A DNA stretch of 43,520 nt from Halanaerobiales bacterium. Its GTDB lineage: Bacteria > Bacillota > Halanaerobiia > Halanaerobiales > DTU029. The stretch covers positions 1 through 43,520 of the forward strand of contig JAKSCG010000098.1 in assembly GCA_022360715.1 (NCBI GenBank). The letters run 5' to 3'. Positions within the stretch are counted from its first letter, which is position 1. Each line of letters begins with the position of its first letter. The translations under genes and the position numbers were made by a program. The notes below the pieces were generated by a model. It was not told where the DNA came from. It saw only the letters and a list, made by a program, of their open reading frames with translations, and searched no databases. Positions 34,556 through 43,295 of the stretch are shown piece by piece.

Positions 34556-35347
34556 CTATTTGCAGCTACCCGGCCAGGAGCCAATCCTTTCCCGGTGGGT
34601 ATAAATATTCATCCGTTTACCGCGGACAAAACCGACCAAAGTTATCCCCAGGCGATAAGCCAACCGGATTGCCAGGTCAGTAGGAGCAGAGGCCGAGACT
34701 ACCATCGGCAACCCGATCCGGGCTGTCTTTAATAATATTTCGGCCGTGATCCGGCCACTGGTCAGTAATATTTTAGACGCCGCCGGGAGCCCGTTTAAGA
34801 TCAAATGTCCAATTAACTTATCTACTGTATTATGACGTCCAATATCTTCGCGAAATGCCTGCCAATCACTACCCACATCGACCAACAGGGAATTATGTAC
34901 ACCACCGGTCTTTTTAAAGAGTTCGGACTGTTGGGCCAGGGCAATACTCCATTCCAATAGTTTCTCCGCTTCAATCTGTAGTTGCGTTCGCACTTTTTTT
35001 AAACCAGTGCCGTTTAAATCGGTATAAATCATGCTCCTCCCACATCCACTGGTAATAATCCGATTTTTTAAGCCGGTGGTTTTTAAATCGGCTTCGGCTA
35101 AAGTAAGCGCAAGCCGGTCTTCCTTTTGCTCCAACAATAAAATATCATCCCTGCTCTTCAGCAAACCTTCGGAAAAGAGAAACCCAACCGCCAGTTCATC
35201 CAGTTTAACCGGACTACAGACAAGGGTGACCAGTTCTTGCTGATTAAGCAGGATTTTTAAGGGAAATTCCCGGACGACCAGGTCTTCTTCTTGCCGCACC
35301 TCTTGATCGCGGATCCGGGTAATCGTAAAACTCTCAAATAGTTCCAT
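34556..35347 (-). CDS. fdhD: Formate dehydrogenase accessory sulfurtransferase FdhD
   Basis: FdhD passes sulfur from a cysteine desulfurase to the molybdenum/tungsten cofactor so that formate dehydrogenase becomes active. The 263-residue protein has the family segments DELAVGFLFSEGL near 50-62, ITSGCGRS with Cys102, FREDIGRHNTVDKLIG near 165-180 and LTSGRITAEILLK near 200. Enterobacterial FdhD has a CxxC pair at the sulfur-transfer loop; only one cysteine is present here. GGAGG lies upstream of the ATG and mobA ends one base before. Confidence 0.94.
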   Translation of the reverse strand: MELFESFTITRIRDQEVRQEEDLVVREFPLKILLNQQELVTLVCSPVKLDELAVGFLFSEGLLKSRDDILLLEQKEDRLALTLAEADLKTTGLKNRIITSGCGRSMIYTDLNGTGLKKVRTQLQIEAEKLLEWSIALAQQSELFKKTGGVHNSLLVDVGSDWQAFREDIGRHNTVDKLIGHLILNGLPAASKILLTSGRITAEILLKTARIGLPMVVSASAPTDLAIRLAYRLGITLVGFVRGKRMNIYTHRERIGSWPGSCK

Positions 35348-35935
35348 TCAGTGCGCCTCCAACAATTTCCGAACCGTTTTCAGGTCGCTTTGCTGATTGA
35401 TATTATAAAAAAGGCGTTCCGGATCGCCGGCCTGACGGAGCATCGTCTCTTTGAGGATTCTGACCTTTACTGCCGGAAAAAAACTCTTGACCTTTAGATA
35501 ATTAGCTGTGATGGAATCAGCGATAAAAGGGAGACAACTCTGCCGGTAAACTGCCGCCAGGGGTTCAAGATGCCCCCGATATTCCGGAATTAGAATATCA
35601 TATTCACCACCACAATTCAAGACAAAGTTGAGATAATTGATGGTAATAAACGGCATATCACAAGCCGTTAAATAGTTATACTCAGTATCAGAATAAGTCA
35701 AACCGGTATACAGCCCTCCCAGCGGGCCTTTTTCCGCTACAATATCTTCCAGCAAAATAACCCCGTTTAAAAAGGAATAATCGGTCCAGGGGGTTCCCAC
35801 TACATAAACCTTCTCAAAAACAGCCTGTAAAACGGTGCTGATTTTTTTGATCATCATTTCCCCCCGGAAATTAATCAAAGCCTTATTTCTACCATATCTT
35901 GAGCTTTGACCGCCGGCCAATAAGATCGCATTCAT
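35348..35935 (-). CDS. mobA: Molybdenum cofactor guanylyltransferase
   Basis: MobA adds GMP to molybdopterin to give the MGD cofactor needed by the formate dehydrogenase encoded just upstream. The 195-residue protein begins with MNAILLAGGQSSRYGRNKAL, the nucleotide-binding signature, and has CDMPF near residue 95 and the LEPLAAVY motif near 125. The ATG at 35933-35935 is the family start; an ATG three codons earlier (35944) overlaps the fdhA stop codon and is possible. Either way it is coupled to fdhA. Confidence 0.92.
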   Translation of the reverse strand: MNAILLAGGQSSRYGRNKALINFRGEMMIKKISTVLQAVFEKVYVVGTPWTDYSFLNGVILLEDIVAEKGPLGGLYTGLTYSDTEYNYLTACDMPFITINYLNFVLNCGGEYDILIPEYRGHLEPLAAVYRQSCLPFIADSITANYLKVKSFFPAVKVRILKETMLRQAGDPERLFYNINQQSDLKTVRKLLEAH

Positions 35936-35937
35936 CC

Positions 35938-38628
35938 TCAGCATATCCTCTCGATTTTGACAGCGGTCACCTTTAGTTCCGGTATTTTCGCAACCGGGTC
36001 CAGGACAGAGTTAGTCAGCCGGTTAGCCGGGCTCTCCGCATAGTGGAAAGGCATAAAAAGCTGGCCGGTTTTTACTCTCTCCCCAACCCGGGCATAGGTC
36101 TCTACTTCGCCCCGCCGGGAGATTACCCGGACCCGGTCCTGATGATCAATCCCTAATTTCCGGGCATCTTTTTTGTTGATCTCTACATAGGCCTGTGCTT
36201 CGTAGTGATCGATCACCCGGGAACGGCGAGTCATTGTCCCGGTATGGAAGTGGTATAGCATCCTCCCGGTCATCATGATAAACGGATATTCTTGATCGGC
36301 TTCTTCCGCCGGGGGAAGATAAGTAACCGGATGGAATTTACCCCGGCCCCGGGTAAATCTGCCTTGATGTAAGTATTTCGTCCCGGTACAATTTTTATCC
36401 CGGCAGGGCCATTGGATACCTGCTCCGAGTAGACGTTCAAACTGAATCCCCCCGTAAATTGGGGTTAAGGAAGCAATTTCGTTCATAATCTCGGCCGGGC
36501 TGGTATAGTACATCGGATACCCCATCTTCCGGGCCAGGGCTGCAATGATCTCCCAGTCGGCCCGGGCCTGACCTGGCGGCTGAATAGCCTGATTGACCAA
36601 CTGAATCCGCCGTTCGGTATTGGTAAAGCTACCGTTTTTTTCGGCAAAACTGACGGCCGGAAAGACTACATCGGCAAATTGCGCTGTCGCGGTCAGGAAA
36701 ATATCCTGAACTACCAGAAAATCTAATTTTTGCAGAGCAGTGCTGATGTGATGCTGATCCGGGTCGGAAAGCATCGGATTTTCTCCCATAATATACATCG
36801 CTTTAATCTGTTGATCGACGGCATTAAACATTTCGACAACAGTTAATCCTACCTCAGTAGATAACGATGTATTCCAGGCCTGGGCAAACTTCTGCCGATT
36901 TTCATCACGGTCAACCGGCTGATAACCGGGATAAACATTGGGCAATGCTCCCATATCACAGGCACCCTGCACATTATTCTGTCCCCGGAGCGGGTTAACC
37001 CCGGTTCCTTCCCGGCCGATATTACCGGTTAACATCGCCAGATTAGCCAGGGAAAGGACATTATCGGTTCCGGTATGATGCTGGGTAATACCCATTGCAA
37101 AGTAAATTGCTCCCCTTTGTGCCTTAGCATATAACCGGGCCGCCGCCCTGATCCGTTCAGCCGGAACACCGGTAATTTTAGCTGCTGTTTCCGGTGAGTA
37201 GTCATTAACCATTGCTTGGACCGCCGCAAAGTTCTCCGTTCGTTCACTAATAAATTCCTGATCATATAAACCCTCCTTGATGATCAGGTGGATCATCCCG
37301 TTGATCAGGGCCACATCAGTTCCGGGTCTTTGCTGTATTTTAAGATCAGCCATTTGGGCAAGTTCGATTCGGCGCGGATCAGCAACAATTAATTTTGTAC
37401 CTTTTTTAACCGCCCTCTTAATCTTACTGGCAATCACGGGATGGTTTTCCGTCGGGTTAGAACCGATAATCAAGATGACATCGGATTGCTCCACTTCGGC
37501 AATGGAATTAGTCATCGCCCCTGAACCAAACGCCCGGGCCAGTCCGGCTACGGTCGAGGCATGACAAAGCCGGGCACAGTGATCAATGTTATTATTACCA
37601 ATTACCGCCCGGATAAATTTCTGCATCAAATAGTTTTCCTCATTGGTGCACTTGGCCGAGCTTAGCCCCGCAATGGCTGTGCTCCCGTCTCTATTTTTTA
37701 TCTCCAGCAAACGATTAGCCACCAGGTTGAGGGCTTCCTCCCAGTCAGCGGCGATAAATTCCCCCCCTTTTTTAATCAAAGGGGTTGTCAGTCGATCCGG
37801 GTGATTGATATAATCATAAGCAAACCTACCTTTAACACAGGTCTCTCCGCGGGGATTGGGTGAACCGGGTTGAAAAACCGAGCCGACCTGGATTACCTGG
37901 TTATCTTTGACCTGCAACTCCAGTTGGCAGCCTACACCACAATACGGACAGGTTGTTTGAACCCTGGTAAATTGATAAGAGCGGCCTTTCCCGAGCGCCG
38001 GTTTGTAAATTAAGGCCCCGCTTGGACAGTATTCCACACAAAGACCACAAAAAACACAGCTGGACAAATCACTACCCAGTCCCTGTTCAAAGGGTGTCCC
38101 GACCCGAATTTGAAAGCCCCGCTCCACAAAGTCGATCGCCGCCGAAGACTGAACCTCCTGGTCGGCCCGGATACACTTGCCACAGATAATACATTTATCG
38201 GGATCAAACTGAATAAAGGGATTTTCATCGGACAATTCAAACCTACGTTCTTTTTTATTTCCAAAACTTGATTCTGTAATGTCATATTGATAGGCCAGGT
38301 CCTGTAACTGACAATCCCCATTAGCCTCACAGGTCAAACAATCAAGGGGATGGTCAGAGAGGAGTAGATCCAGGATCTCTCTTCTGGCCGCAACCACCCT
38401 TTGACTTTCGGTTTGCAGGCGCATTCCCGGACTAATCGGTGTACTACAGGCCGCAAGCAGTTTTCCTGTTGTTTCATCTTCAACCAGACATAAACGACAA
38501 GCCCCGGAAATACTGAGGTGCGGACTATAGCATAATGTCGGGATTTTAACTTCGACCTCCGCCGCAGCTTGCAGGATCGTATTCTCTGCTTTGACATCAT
38601 AAGCGTGGCCGTTAAAATAGAGCTTCAT
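35938..38628 (-). CDS. fdhA: Formate dehydrogenase alpha subunit, NAD(P)-linked type, cysteine form
   Basis: An 896-residue molybdopterin oxidoreductase. In order: [2Fe-2S] with C33, C44, C47, C61; NuoG-like cluster H93, C97, C100, C106; a two-cluster ferredoxin domain with C146, C149, C152 and C191, C194, C197, C201; Mo-domain [4Fe-4S] with C227, C230, C234, C264. The metal ligand is Cys355 in HCARLCHASTVAG, where selenoenzymes have Sec. The second ferredoxin cluster lacks its expected fourth cysteine, replaced by Asp156 (CIRADQEV). The C-terminal domain (about 770-890) binds the dinucleotide cofactor. With the NuoE- and NuoF-like subunits it should interconvert formate and CO2 with NAD(P)H and perhaps ferredoxin. 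No export signal. GAGGAAAAG precedes the ATG. Confidence 0.95.
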   Translation of the reverse strand: MKLYFNGHAYDVKAENTILQAAAEVEVKIPTLCYSPHLSISGACRLCLVEDETTGKLLAACSTPISPGMRLQTESQRVVAARREILDLLLSDHPLDCLTCEANGDCQLQDLAYQYDITESSFGNKKERRFELSDENPFIQFDPDKCIICGKCIRADQEVQSSAAIDFVERGFQIRVGTPFEQGLGSDLSSCVFCGLCVEYCPSGALIYKPALGKGRSYQFTRVQTTCPYCGVGCQLELQVKDNQVIQVGSVFQPGSPNPRGETCVKGRFAYDYINHPDRLTTPLIKKGGEFIAADWEEALNLVANRLLEIKNRDGSTAIAGLSSAKCTNEENYLMQKFIRAVIGNNNIDHCARLCHASTVAGLARAFGSGAMTNSIAEVEQSDVILIIGSNPTENHPVIASKIKRAVKKGTKLIVADPRRIELAQMADLKIQQRPGTDVALINGMIHLIIKEGLYDQEFISERTENFAAVQAMVNDYSPETAAKITGVPAERIRAAARLYAKAQRGAIYFAMGITQHHTGTDNVLSLANLAMLTGNIGREGTGVNPLRGQNNVQGACDMGALPNVYPGYQPVDRDENRQKFAQAWNTSLSTEVGLTVVEMFNAVDQQIKAMYIMGENPMLSDPDQHHISTALQKLDFLVVQDIFLTATAQFADVVFPAVSFAEKNGSFTNTERRIQLVNQAIQPPGQARADWEIIAALARKMGYPMYYTSPAEIMNEIASLTPIYGGIQFERLLGAGIQWPCRDKNCTGTKYLHQGRFTRGRGKFHPVTYLPPAEEADQEYPFIMMTGRMLYHFHTGTMTRRSRVIDHYEAQAYVEINKKDARKLGIDHQDRVRVISRRGEVETYARVGERVKTGQLFMPFHYAESPANRLTNSVLDPVAKIPELKVTAVKIERIC

Positions 38629-38646
38629 CTGCTTTTCCTCCTCTGG

Positions 38647-40437
38647 TTATGAGATCGCCTGAACCGGACAGACTTCAAGACAAGCCCCACAAACTATACA
38701 CTTGCTTTGATCGATATAATGAGCTTCCCTGAGCTGGCCACTGATCGCTTCGACCGGACAAACCTTAACACAGCGAGCACAGCCGCGACAGTCTTCTCCC
38801 TTGATCTGATAGGCAGTCCTCAAATGTTGACACTGCTTACTGGGGCAACGCTTTTCACTGATATGGGCTTCATATTCATTCCGGAAAAATTTAATCGTGC
38901 TTAAAACCGGATTAGGAGCCGTCTGGCCCAAACCACAGAGCGAAGTCTCTTTTATCGTCCGGCTCAGCGCTTCCAGTTTTTCCAGATCTCCCTCCTGTCC
39001 TGCTCCGCTCACAATCCTTTCTAAGATCTCCAACATTCGCCTGGTACCGATCCGACAGGGGACACATTTTCCACAGGATTCATCCTGGGTAAATTCCAGG
39101 AAAAAACGGGCGACATCAACCATACACTTATCCTGATCGATAATAATTAAACCGCCTGACCCGATAATCGCACCAATCTCTTGCAGGGACTCATAATCAA
39201 TCGCCATATCCAGATATTGTTCCGGGATGGTTCCACCTGAAGGGCCGCCGATCTGGGCCGCCTTAAATTTTTTGCCGGCCGGTATTCCCCCGGCCAGCTC
39301 ATAGATAATCTCCCGTAAAGTGACTCCCATTGGAACTTCAATTAAACCGGTATAACAAACATCACCGGCAATCGCAAAGACTTTGGTCCCTTTACTCTTT
39401 TCCGTACCGATACTGCTGAACCATTTGCTTCCCTTTAAGATAATTGAGGGAATATTGGCCAGTGTCTCCACATTATTGATCACAGTAGGCCTACCCCATA
39501 ATCCGGAAGTAACCGGATACGGAGGTTTGGGACGGGGCTGCCCCCTCTCCCCTTCGATCGAGGCCAATAATGCTGTCTCTTCACCACAGACAAAGGCCCC
39601 GGCCCCTACCCGGATTTCCAGCTTAAAACCAAAATTAGTGCCGAAAAGTGCCGGACCGAGATAATTATTATCTTCAGCCTTTCTAATTGCCGTTCTCATA
39701 TGCTTAATCGCCTGCGGGTATTCCGCCCTAACATAAATATACCCCTGTTTCGCTCCGATCGAATATCCGGCAATCACCATCGCCTCAATAATACTATGGG
39801 GATCTCCCTCCAAAATAGTCCGATCCATAAAGGCACCGGGATCTCCCTCATCGGCATTACAGACTATATATTTTAGCTCCCCTACCGCTCTCTTTGCTAA
39901 CTCCCACTTCCGGCCAGTCGGAAAACCGGCCCCGCCTCTGCCACGCAATCCTGAAGCCTTAAGGGCAGCGATTACCTGGGCCGGTGTCATCTCGGTTAAA
40001 ACCTTTTTTACAGCCTGATAACCGTCTGCTTCCAGATAATCTTCAATCCTTTCCGGATCGATCTTTCCCATCCTATTGAGGACTATTTTTTGCTGGTTTT
40101 TAACAAAATTAAGGTCGCTTAAAGCAGTAATCTTCGGCCGGTCACCTTCAATCATCAGCTCTTTTACCGGATTCCCCCCAATAAAATCTTCGCTAACGAT
40201 CCGCTCGACATCAGCTACTTTAAGCTTGACATATAGGTTTCCGTCCGGATTAATGACCATCATCGGACCAAGACTACAGGGACCCAGACAGCCGGTCTTT
40301 TTTACCACCCGTCTGGTGGAATATCGATCATTTAGCTTAAATTTAGCTAGTTCCTCCTTGAGTTTATCCCAGATCTGCTCGGCCCCGGCTGAAAGGCAAC
40401 CAGTACCGGTACAGAGCAATACTTCTTTCTTCACCAA
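38647..40437 (-). CDS. NuoF/HndC-like diaphorase subunit of formate dehydrogenase
   Basis: A 596-residue flavin subunit. An N-terminal thioredoxin-like [2Fe-2S] domain has C9, C14, C50, C54. The FMN/NAD domain has GLRGRGGAGFPTGRKW near 165 and CNADEGDPGAFMDR near 192. An SLBB domain follows, then the N3 cluster ESCGKCVPCRIGTRRM near 455 and LCGLGQ. Two C-terminal ferredoxin-like clusters are CRGCARCVKVCP and CIVCGACLEVCP. This is the layout of HndC/HydB/HylB subunits in soluble hydrogenases and formate dehydrogenases, several of them electron-bifurcating. The start is a TTG at 40435-40437 behind GGGGGAG; a GTG one codon later is also possible. Confidence 0.93.
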   Translation of the reverse strand: MVKKEVLLCTGTGCLSAGAEQIWDKLKEELAKFKLNDRYSTRRVVKKTGCLGPCSLGPMMVINPDGNLYVKLKVADVERIVSEDFIGGNPVKELMIEGDRPKITALSDLNFVKNQQKIVLNRMGKIDPERIEDYLEADGYQAVKKVLTEMTPAQVIAALKASGLRGRGGAGFPTGRKWELAKRAVGELKYIVCNADEGDPGAFMDRTILEGDPHSIIEAMVIAGYSIGAKQGYIYVRAEYPQAIKHMRTAIRKAEDNNYLGPALFGTNFGFKLEIRVGAGAFVCGEETALLASIEGERGQPRPKPPYPVTSGLWGRPTVINNVETLANIPSIILKGSKWFSSIGTEKSKGTKVFAIAGDVCYTGLIEVPMGVTLREIIYELAGGIPAGKKFKAAQIGGPSGGTIPEQYLDMAIDYESLQEIGAIIGSGGLIIIDQDKCMVDVARFFLEFTQDESCGKCVPCRIGTRRMLEILERIVSGAGQEGDLEKLEALSRTIKETSLCGLGQTAPNPVLSTIKFFRNEYEAHISEKRCPSKQCQHLRTAYQIKGEDCRGCARCVKVCPVEAISGQLREAHYIDQSKCIVCGACLEVCPVQAIS

Positions 40438-40467
40438 CGAGCTCTCCCCCTTTTTTTCGATTCCGGC

Positions 40468-40920
40468 TCAGTATCTGTTCAAAATCCCGGCCACTTCTGT
40501 GGTCCTGACCGTGCCATACAGCTGATCATCAATCATTAAAACCGGGGCCATACTACATGTTCCCAGGCACCGGGTAATCGTTAAAGTAAATCGTTGATCC
40601 GCACTGGTTTGCCCCATTTCAATCGCCAGTTCGCTCTTGAGCTTTTCCAAAATCTTGCCGGCCCCTTTGACATAGCAAGCAGTCCCCATACAGACACCGA
40701 TAATATGTTGTCCCCGGGGTTCGGTATTAAAAAAGGAATAAAAACTAACCACCCCGTAGATCTTGCTTAAGGGTAATTTAAGTCTTTCCGCCAAATACTG
40801 CTGTACTGCCAGTGATAAATAACCGATTTCTTCTTGGACTTCATGTAAGACCGGAATCAGCTTTCCTGGTTGATCGCTATATTTTTCGATAATTCGGTCC
40901 AGTCCGGAAAAATTACCCAT
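40468..40920 (-). CDS. NuoE/HndA-like [2Fe-2S] subunit
   Basis: A 150-residue thioredoxin-like ferredoxin subunit. The four cluster cysteines are C77 and C82 (CMGTAC) and C118 and C122 (CLGTC). The N-terminal helical part PVLHEVQEEIGYLS and the segment IYGVVSFYSFF are family marks. It is the first gene of the nuoE-nuoF-fdhA-mobA-fdhD run and passes electrons to or from the NuoF-like flavin subunit. The ATG at 40918-40920 follows GAAAGGGGTTAGC. The promoter was not clear: a TATAAT lies upstream but has no good -35. Confidence 0.93.
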   Translation of the reverse strand: MGNFSGLDRIIEKYSDQPGKLIPVLHEVQEEIGYLSLAVQQYLAERLKLPLSKIYGVVSFYSFFNTEPRGQHIIGVCMGTACYVKGAGKILEKLKSELAIEMGQTSADQRFTLTITRCLGTCSMAPVLMIDDQLYGTVRTTEVAGILNRY

Positions 40921-40982
40921 CTTAATTAGCTAACCCCTTTCAAAGTTTTGAATTTTTTTATTATTTATTATATAAATACAAT

Positions 40983-41014
40983 AAAACCCCCTCTTTTCCT
41001 TCCTGGGAGGTTTT
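40983..41014 (-). terminator. Terminator after the QueG-like operon
   Basis: A 9-bp stem with one U-G pair (arms 41006-41014 and 40983-40991) and a 14-base loop. U-rich sequence follows on the minus strand, and also on the plus strand, so it may stop transcripts from both sides. Confidence 0.55.
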
Positions 41015-41032
41015 CTTTTTATCCCCCAAAAT

Positions 41033-41797
41033 TTAAACCTTTACCGGATTTCTTAACGAGCAGGGTAGATTGACCAGGCACTTACCACAGACATCAGCCA
41101 GGCCTAAATCACGATAATGGTCGGCATTTTCCAGACAAAGCGCATAACATCTCCGCCGGTCAAAAGAGTCAGTTTTAAGGGCAGTAGTAACACAGCGAGC
41201 GAGACACTTCCGGCAGACTCCCTTTTCTTTGTATAGACAATATTCCCGATCCGGGCGGGGTGTCGGCTCAAACCTTAAATCGGTAATCAGACTACCAAGA
41301 CGTCCACAGCAACCATGCTCAGTGATCAACATATTATTCAGGCCAAAATTACCCAGTCCGGCAATATAGGCAACATGACGGTGGGACCAATCACTGCGTA
41401 AGCTGTCTTGATCAAAATTATGGGTGGCCGGAATTGTAACGGTATGATAAGCCTCTTTTTCAAGTTCTTGCTGGAGATAGCAATTTAACTCACCGATAAG
41501 CCGATTGGTCTCAATATAGGCAATCGCCCAGGTCTCCGCACTACCCCGTCCAATAATATTATCCTGAACTATTTGCTCAGTAAAGGGTAAAAAATAGGTA
41601 ATCACTGTTGCCGCATCTTTTAAAAAATCCCCGGGCAAATAATGAGACGGACTGACCGCTTCCTTAAGCCCGGCAAATAATTGATCTTCGGCATCGGCAA
41701 AAGCAACCGCCGGCTCGCGCCAGGTTGTACGAATATCACGTCTGGCCTGGTAGCGCTCGACAAAGTCTTTAATCAATTGTTTAATTTTTCTCTTCAT
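41033..41797 (-). CDS. QueG-like iron-sulfur protein
   Basis: A 254-residue protein related to epoxyqueuosine reductase (COG1600). The central domain has AYIAGLGNFGLNNMLITEHG near 145-165, the QueG/reductive-dehalogenase-like cobalamin-binding region. The C-terminal part is cysteine rich (CLYKEKGVCRKCLARC, CYALC, CGKCLVNLPC), enough for two [4Fe-4S] clusters though irregularly spaced. It is shorter than QueG (about 310-380), so a queuosine role is not certain. GGGAGG lies 9 bases before the ATG, and it overlaps the CPBP gene by 17 bases. Confidence 0.78.
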   Translation of the reverse strand: MKRKIKQLIKDFVERYQARRDIRTTWREPAVAFADAEDQLFAGLKEAVSPSHYLPGDFLKDAATVITYFLPFTEQIVQDNIIGRGSAETWAIAYIETNRLIGELNCYLQQELEKEAYHTVTIPATHNFDQDSLRSDWSHRHVAYIAGLGNFGLNNMLITEHGCCGRLGSLITDLRFEPTPRPDREYCLYKEKGVCRKCLARCVTTALKTDSFDRRRCYALCLENADHYRDLGLADVCGKCLVNLPCSLRNPVKV

Positions 41798-42521
41798 CAG
41801 ACCATTCCTCCCTTTTCTTTTGCTCCGGTATTTTTCTGGCCGATAAAAGGGCTAGATAGTTTAGGGTATCAAATAGATTATGAATAAGCAATGTATAAAT
41901 GATCGTCCCCGTCAGGAGAAAACTTACCGATAATATGGTTGATATCACCAACCTGATCGGCAACATAACCCAAAACTCCCTGTTCTCTTCTACACCGCTT
42001 AAGACATTTAAGTAGTGGAAAAAGGTAAAGAGCAGGAGATAGATTAAGACTGAAATCCAACCCAATCTTACCGCTAATATATTTTGAACAAAACCGATGA
42101 AGAACAGGTCTTCGGCCGGACCCACTAAAAACACAAATGTAATCAGGGTAAAAAACCGATCGCGTGGCGTCTTGGCCAGAATAAAACTGTATTTTTTTCC
42201 GTATCTCCCGGTCTTAAGGGCGGAATAGGACAGGTAGGAAACCAATAGGGCCAATCCTAACCCCATCCCCAGGAAGATTAAACCGGTGTTAAGCCTGCGC
42301 AGAGAAAATAATTGGCGGGACAACAGACCAAATAAATTTAAAATAAATAAACTAAATAATATCTCTACAACCTTGGCCGTCATGATCCGCAGACTGATAT
42401 TTTTCTCCGGTAGCCGGTTAAAAAAATAATTGAGTAGGAATTCTAGTACAAATAATGCCCCCATTGCCAAGATAATTATGCCTGATAAGGCCAAGTAATT
42501 GTAAGAAGCAAGTTCGATCAT
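41781..42521 (-). CDS. CPBP-type intramembrane protease-like protein, degenerate motif
   Basis: A 247-residue membrane protein, about eight segments, of the CPBP (CAAX protease/bacteriocin-processing) group. Motif 1 reads GPAEDLFFIGFVQN, where classical members have EExxxR; the second glutamate is Asp and the arginine is missing. Motif 2 FTFFHYL and motif 3 HNLFDTLN keep their histidines. So catalysis is doubtful, or it belongs to a variant subgroup. The ATG at 42519-42521 follows AAGGAAGGGTGAT; a GTG three codons earlier is possible. It lies between two QueG-like genes, overlapping the second. Confidence 0.7.
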   Translation of the reverse strand: MIELASYNYLALSGIIILAMGALFVLEFLLNYFFNRLPEKNISLRIMTAKVVEILFSLFILNLFGLLSRQLFSLRRLNTGLIFLGMGLGLALLVSYLSYSALKTGRYGKKYSFILAKTPRDRFFTLITFVFLVGPAEDLFFIGFVQNILAVRLGWISVLIYLLLFTFFHYLNVLSGVEENREFWVMLPIRLVISTILSVSFLLTGTIIYTLLIHNLFDTLNYLALLSARKIPEQKKREEWSDEEKN

Positions 42522-42563
42522 CCCAATCACCCTTCCTTAAATTTAACCGGAAGCCAGTTTTTT

Positions 42564-43271
42564 TCAATCATTATGTCCGTGCGGACAGATATATAAACAC
42601 ATCCCGCAAACTGATAACTGTCCTGCTTTTTTCATCTGCTCAAAATACCTTTTGCACTTTTTGGCATCATACCTGACTTCTCTTGGTTCTTCTTCATTAA
42701 ATAATTTGCCGGTAAAGGCATGTACCGGACAAATATCTACACATTTACTGCAATCAGCACATCTTACCTCAAGCGGTCTACCGGTCGGTTTCAGTGGTAA
42801 ATCGGTCAAAACGGAAACCCACCTAACCCTCGGGCCATTTTCCGGAGTAACCAGCAGACAACTCTTGCCAATCCATCCCAACCCGGATAAACGTGCCGCT
42901 AATTTATGGGAAAATTCGGCACAGATCCTTTGCTCATCAACCTGTTGAGAAGATGGAATCGGTAAGACATTATAGCCGTTGTCCTGAATAAAGCTGCCAA
43001 TAAGCGAGGCAGTTAGATCTAAGCGCTGATTAACAACATCATAGGCGTGATGACGGTAATTTACGATAACTTCTCGTTTAGGTCGTTGTGGCAATTGATC
43101 AACGATATTATTAAGTAAAGCAATACCCAGGGATATGGCATACGGGTATTTGCTAATCTCTGTTCCGCCCTGTCGTTTTATTTCATCTGTTGCCAACGAG
43201 AGATCGGCAACGCCAAAATACTTTATTCCATTCTGTTTGGCTAATCTTTCAATCTGCTTATTTGATTGCAT
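42564..43271 (-). CDS. QueG-like 4Fe-4S double-cluster protein
   Basis: A 235-residue protein with the COG1600 central motif RLSGLGWIGKSCLLVTPENG near 130-150. Two cluster motifs follow, CADCSKCVDICP near 172 and CKRYFEQMKKAGQLSVCGMCLYICPHG at the end (key cysteines in CGMCLYICP). It differs from the second QueG-like protein in the same operon, so the two may form a pair rather than be duplicates. The ATG at 43269-43271 has GGAGG 7 bases upstream. It probably starts or continues an operon with the CPBP and the other QueG-like gene. Confidence 0.78.
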   Translation of the reverse strand: MQSNKQIERLAKQNGIKYFGVADLSLATDEIKRQGGTEISKYPYAISLGIALLNNIVDQLPQRPKREVIVNYRHHAYDVVNQRLDLTASLIGSFIQDNGYNVLPIPSSQQVDEQRICAEFSHKLAARLSGLGWIGKSCLLVTPENGPRVRWVSVLTDLPLKPTGRPLEVRCADCSKCVDICPVHAFTGKLFNEEEPREVRYDAKKCKRYFEQMKKAGQLSVCGMCLYICPHGHND

Positions 43272-43295
43272 CAAACCACCTCCTTTAGGTTAAAA

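Noticed and set aside
37029..38600. Minus-strand frames of 78-106 codons inside fdhA
   Set aside because: They are out-of-frame shadows of fdhA; the cysteine motifs are only meaningful in the fdhA frame.
35938..38628. Selenocysteine TGA in the formate dehydrogenase
   Set aside because: The active-site position is a normal cysteine codon (Cys355) and the frame has no internal TGA.
40921..40982. Promoter for the formate dehydrogenase operon
   Set aside because: A TATAAT is present in a very AT-rich stretch, but no -35 lies at the right distance, so no call was made.
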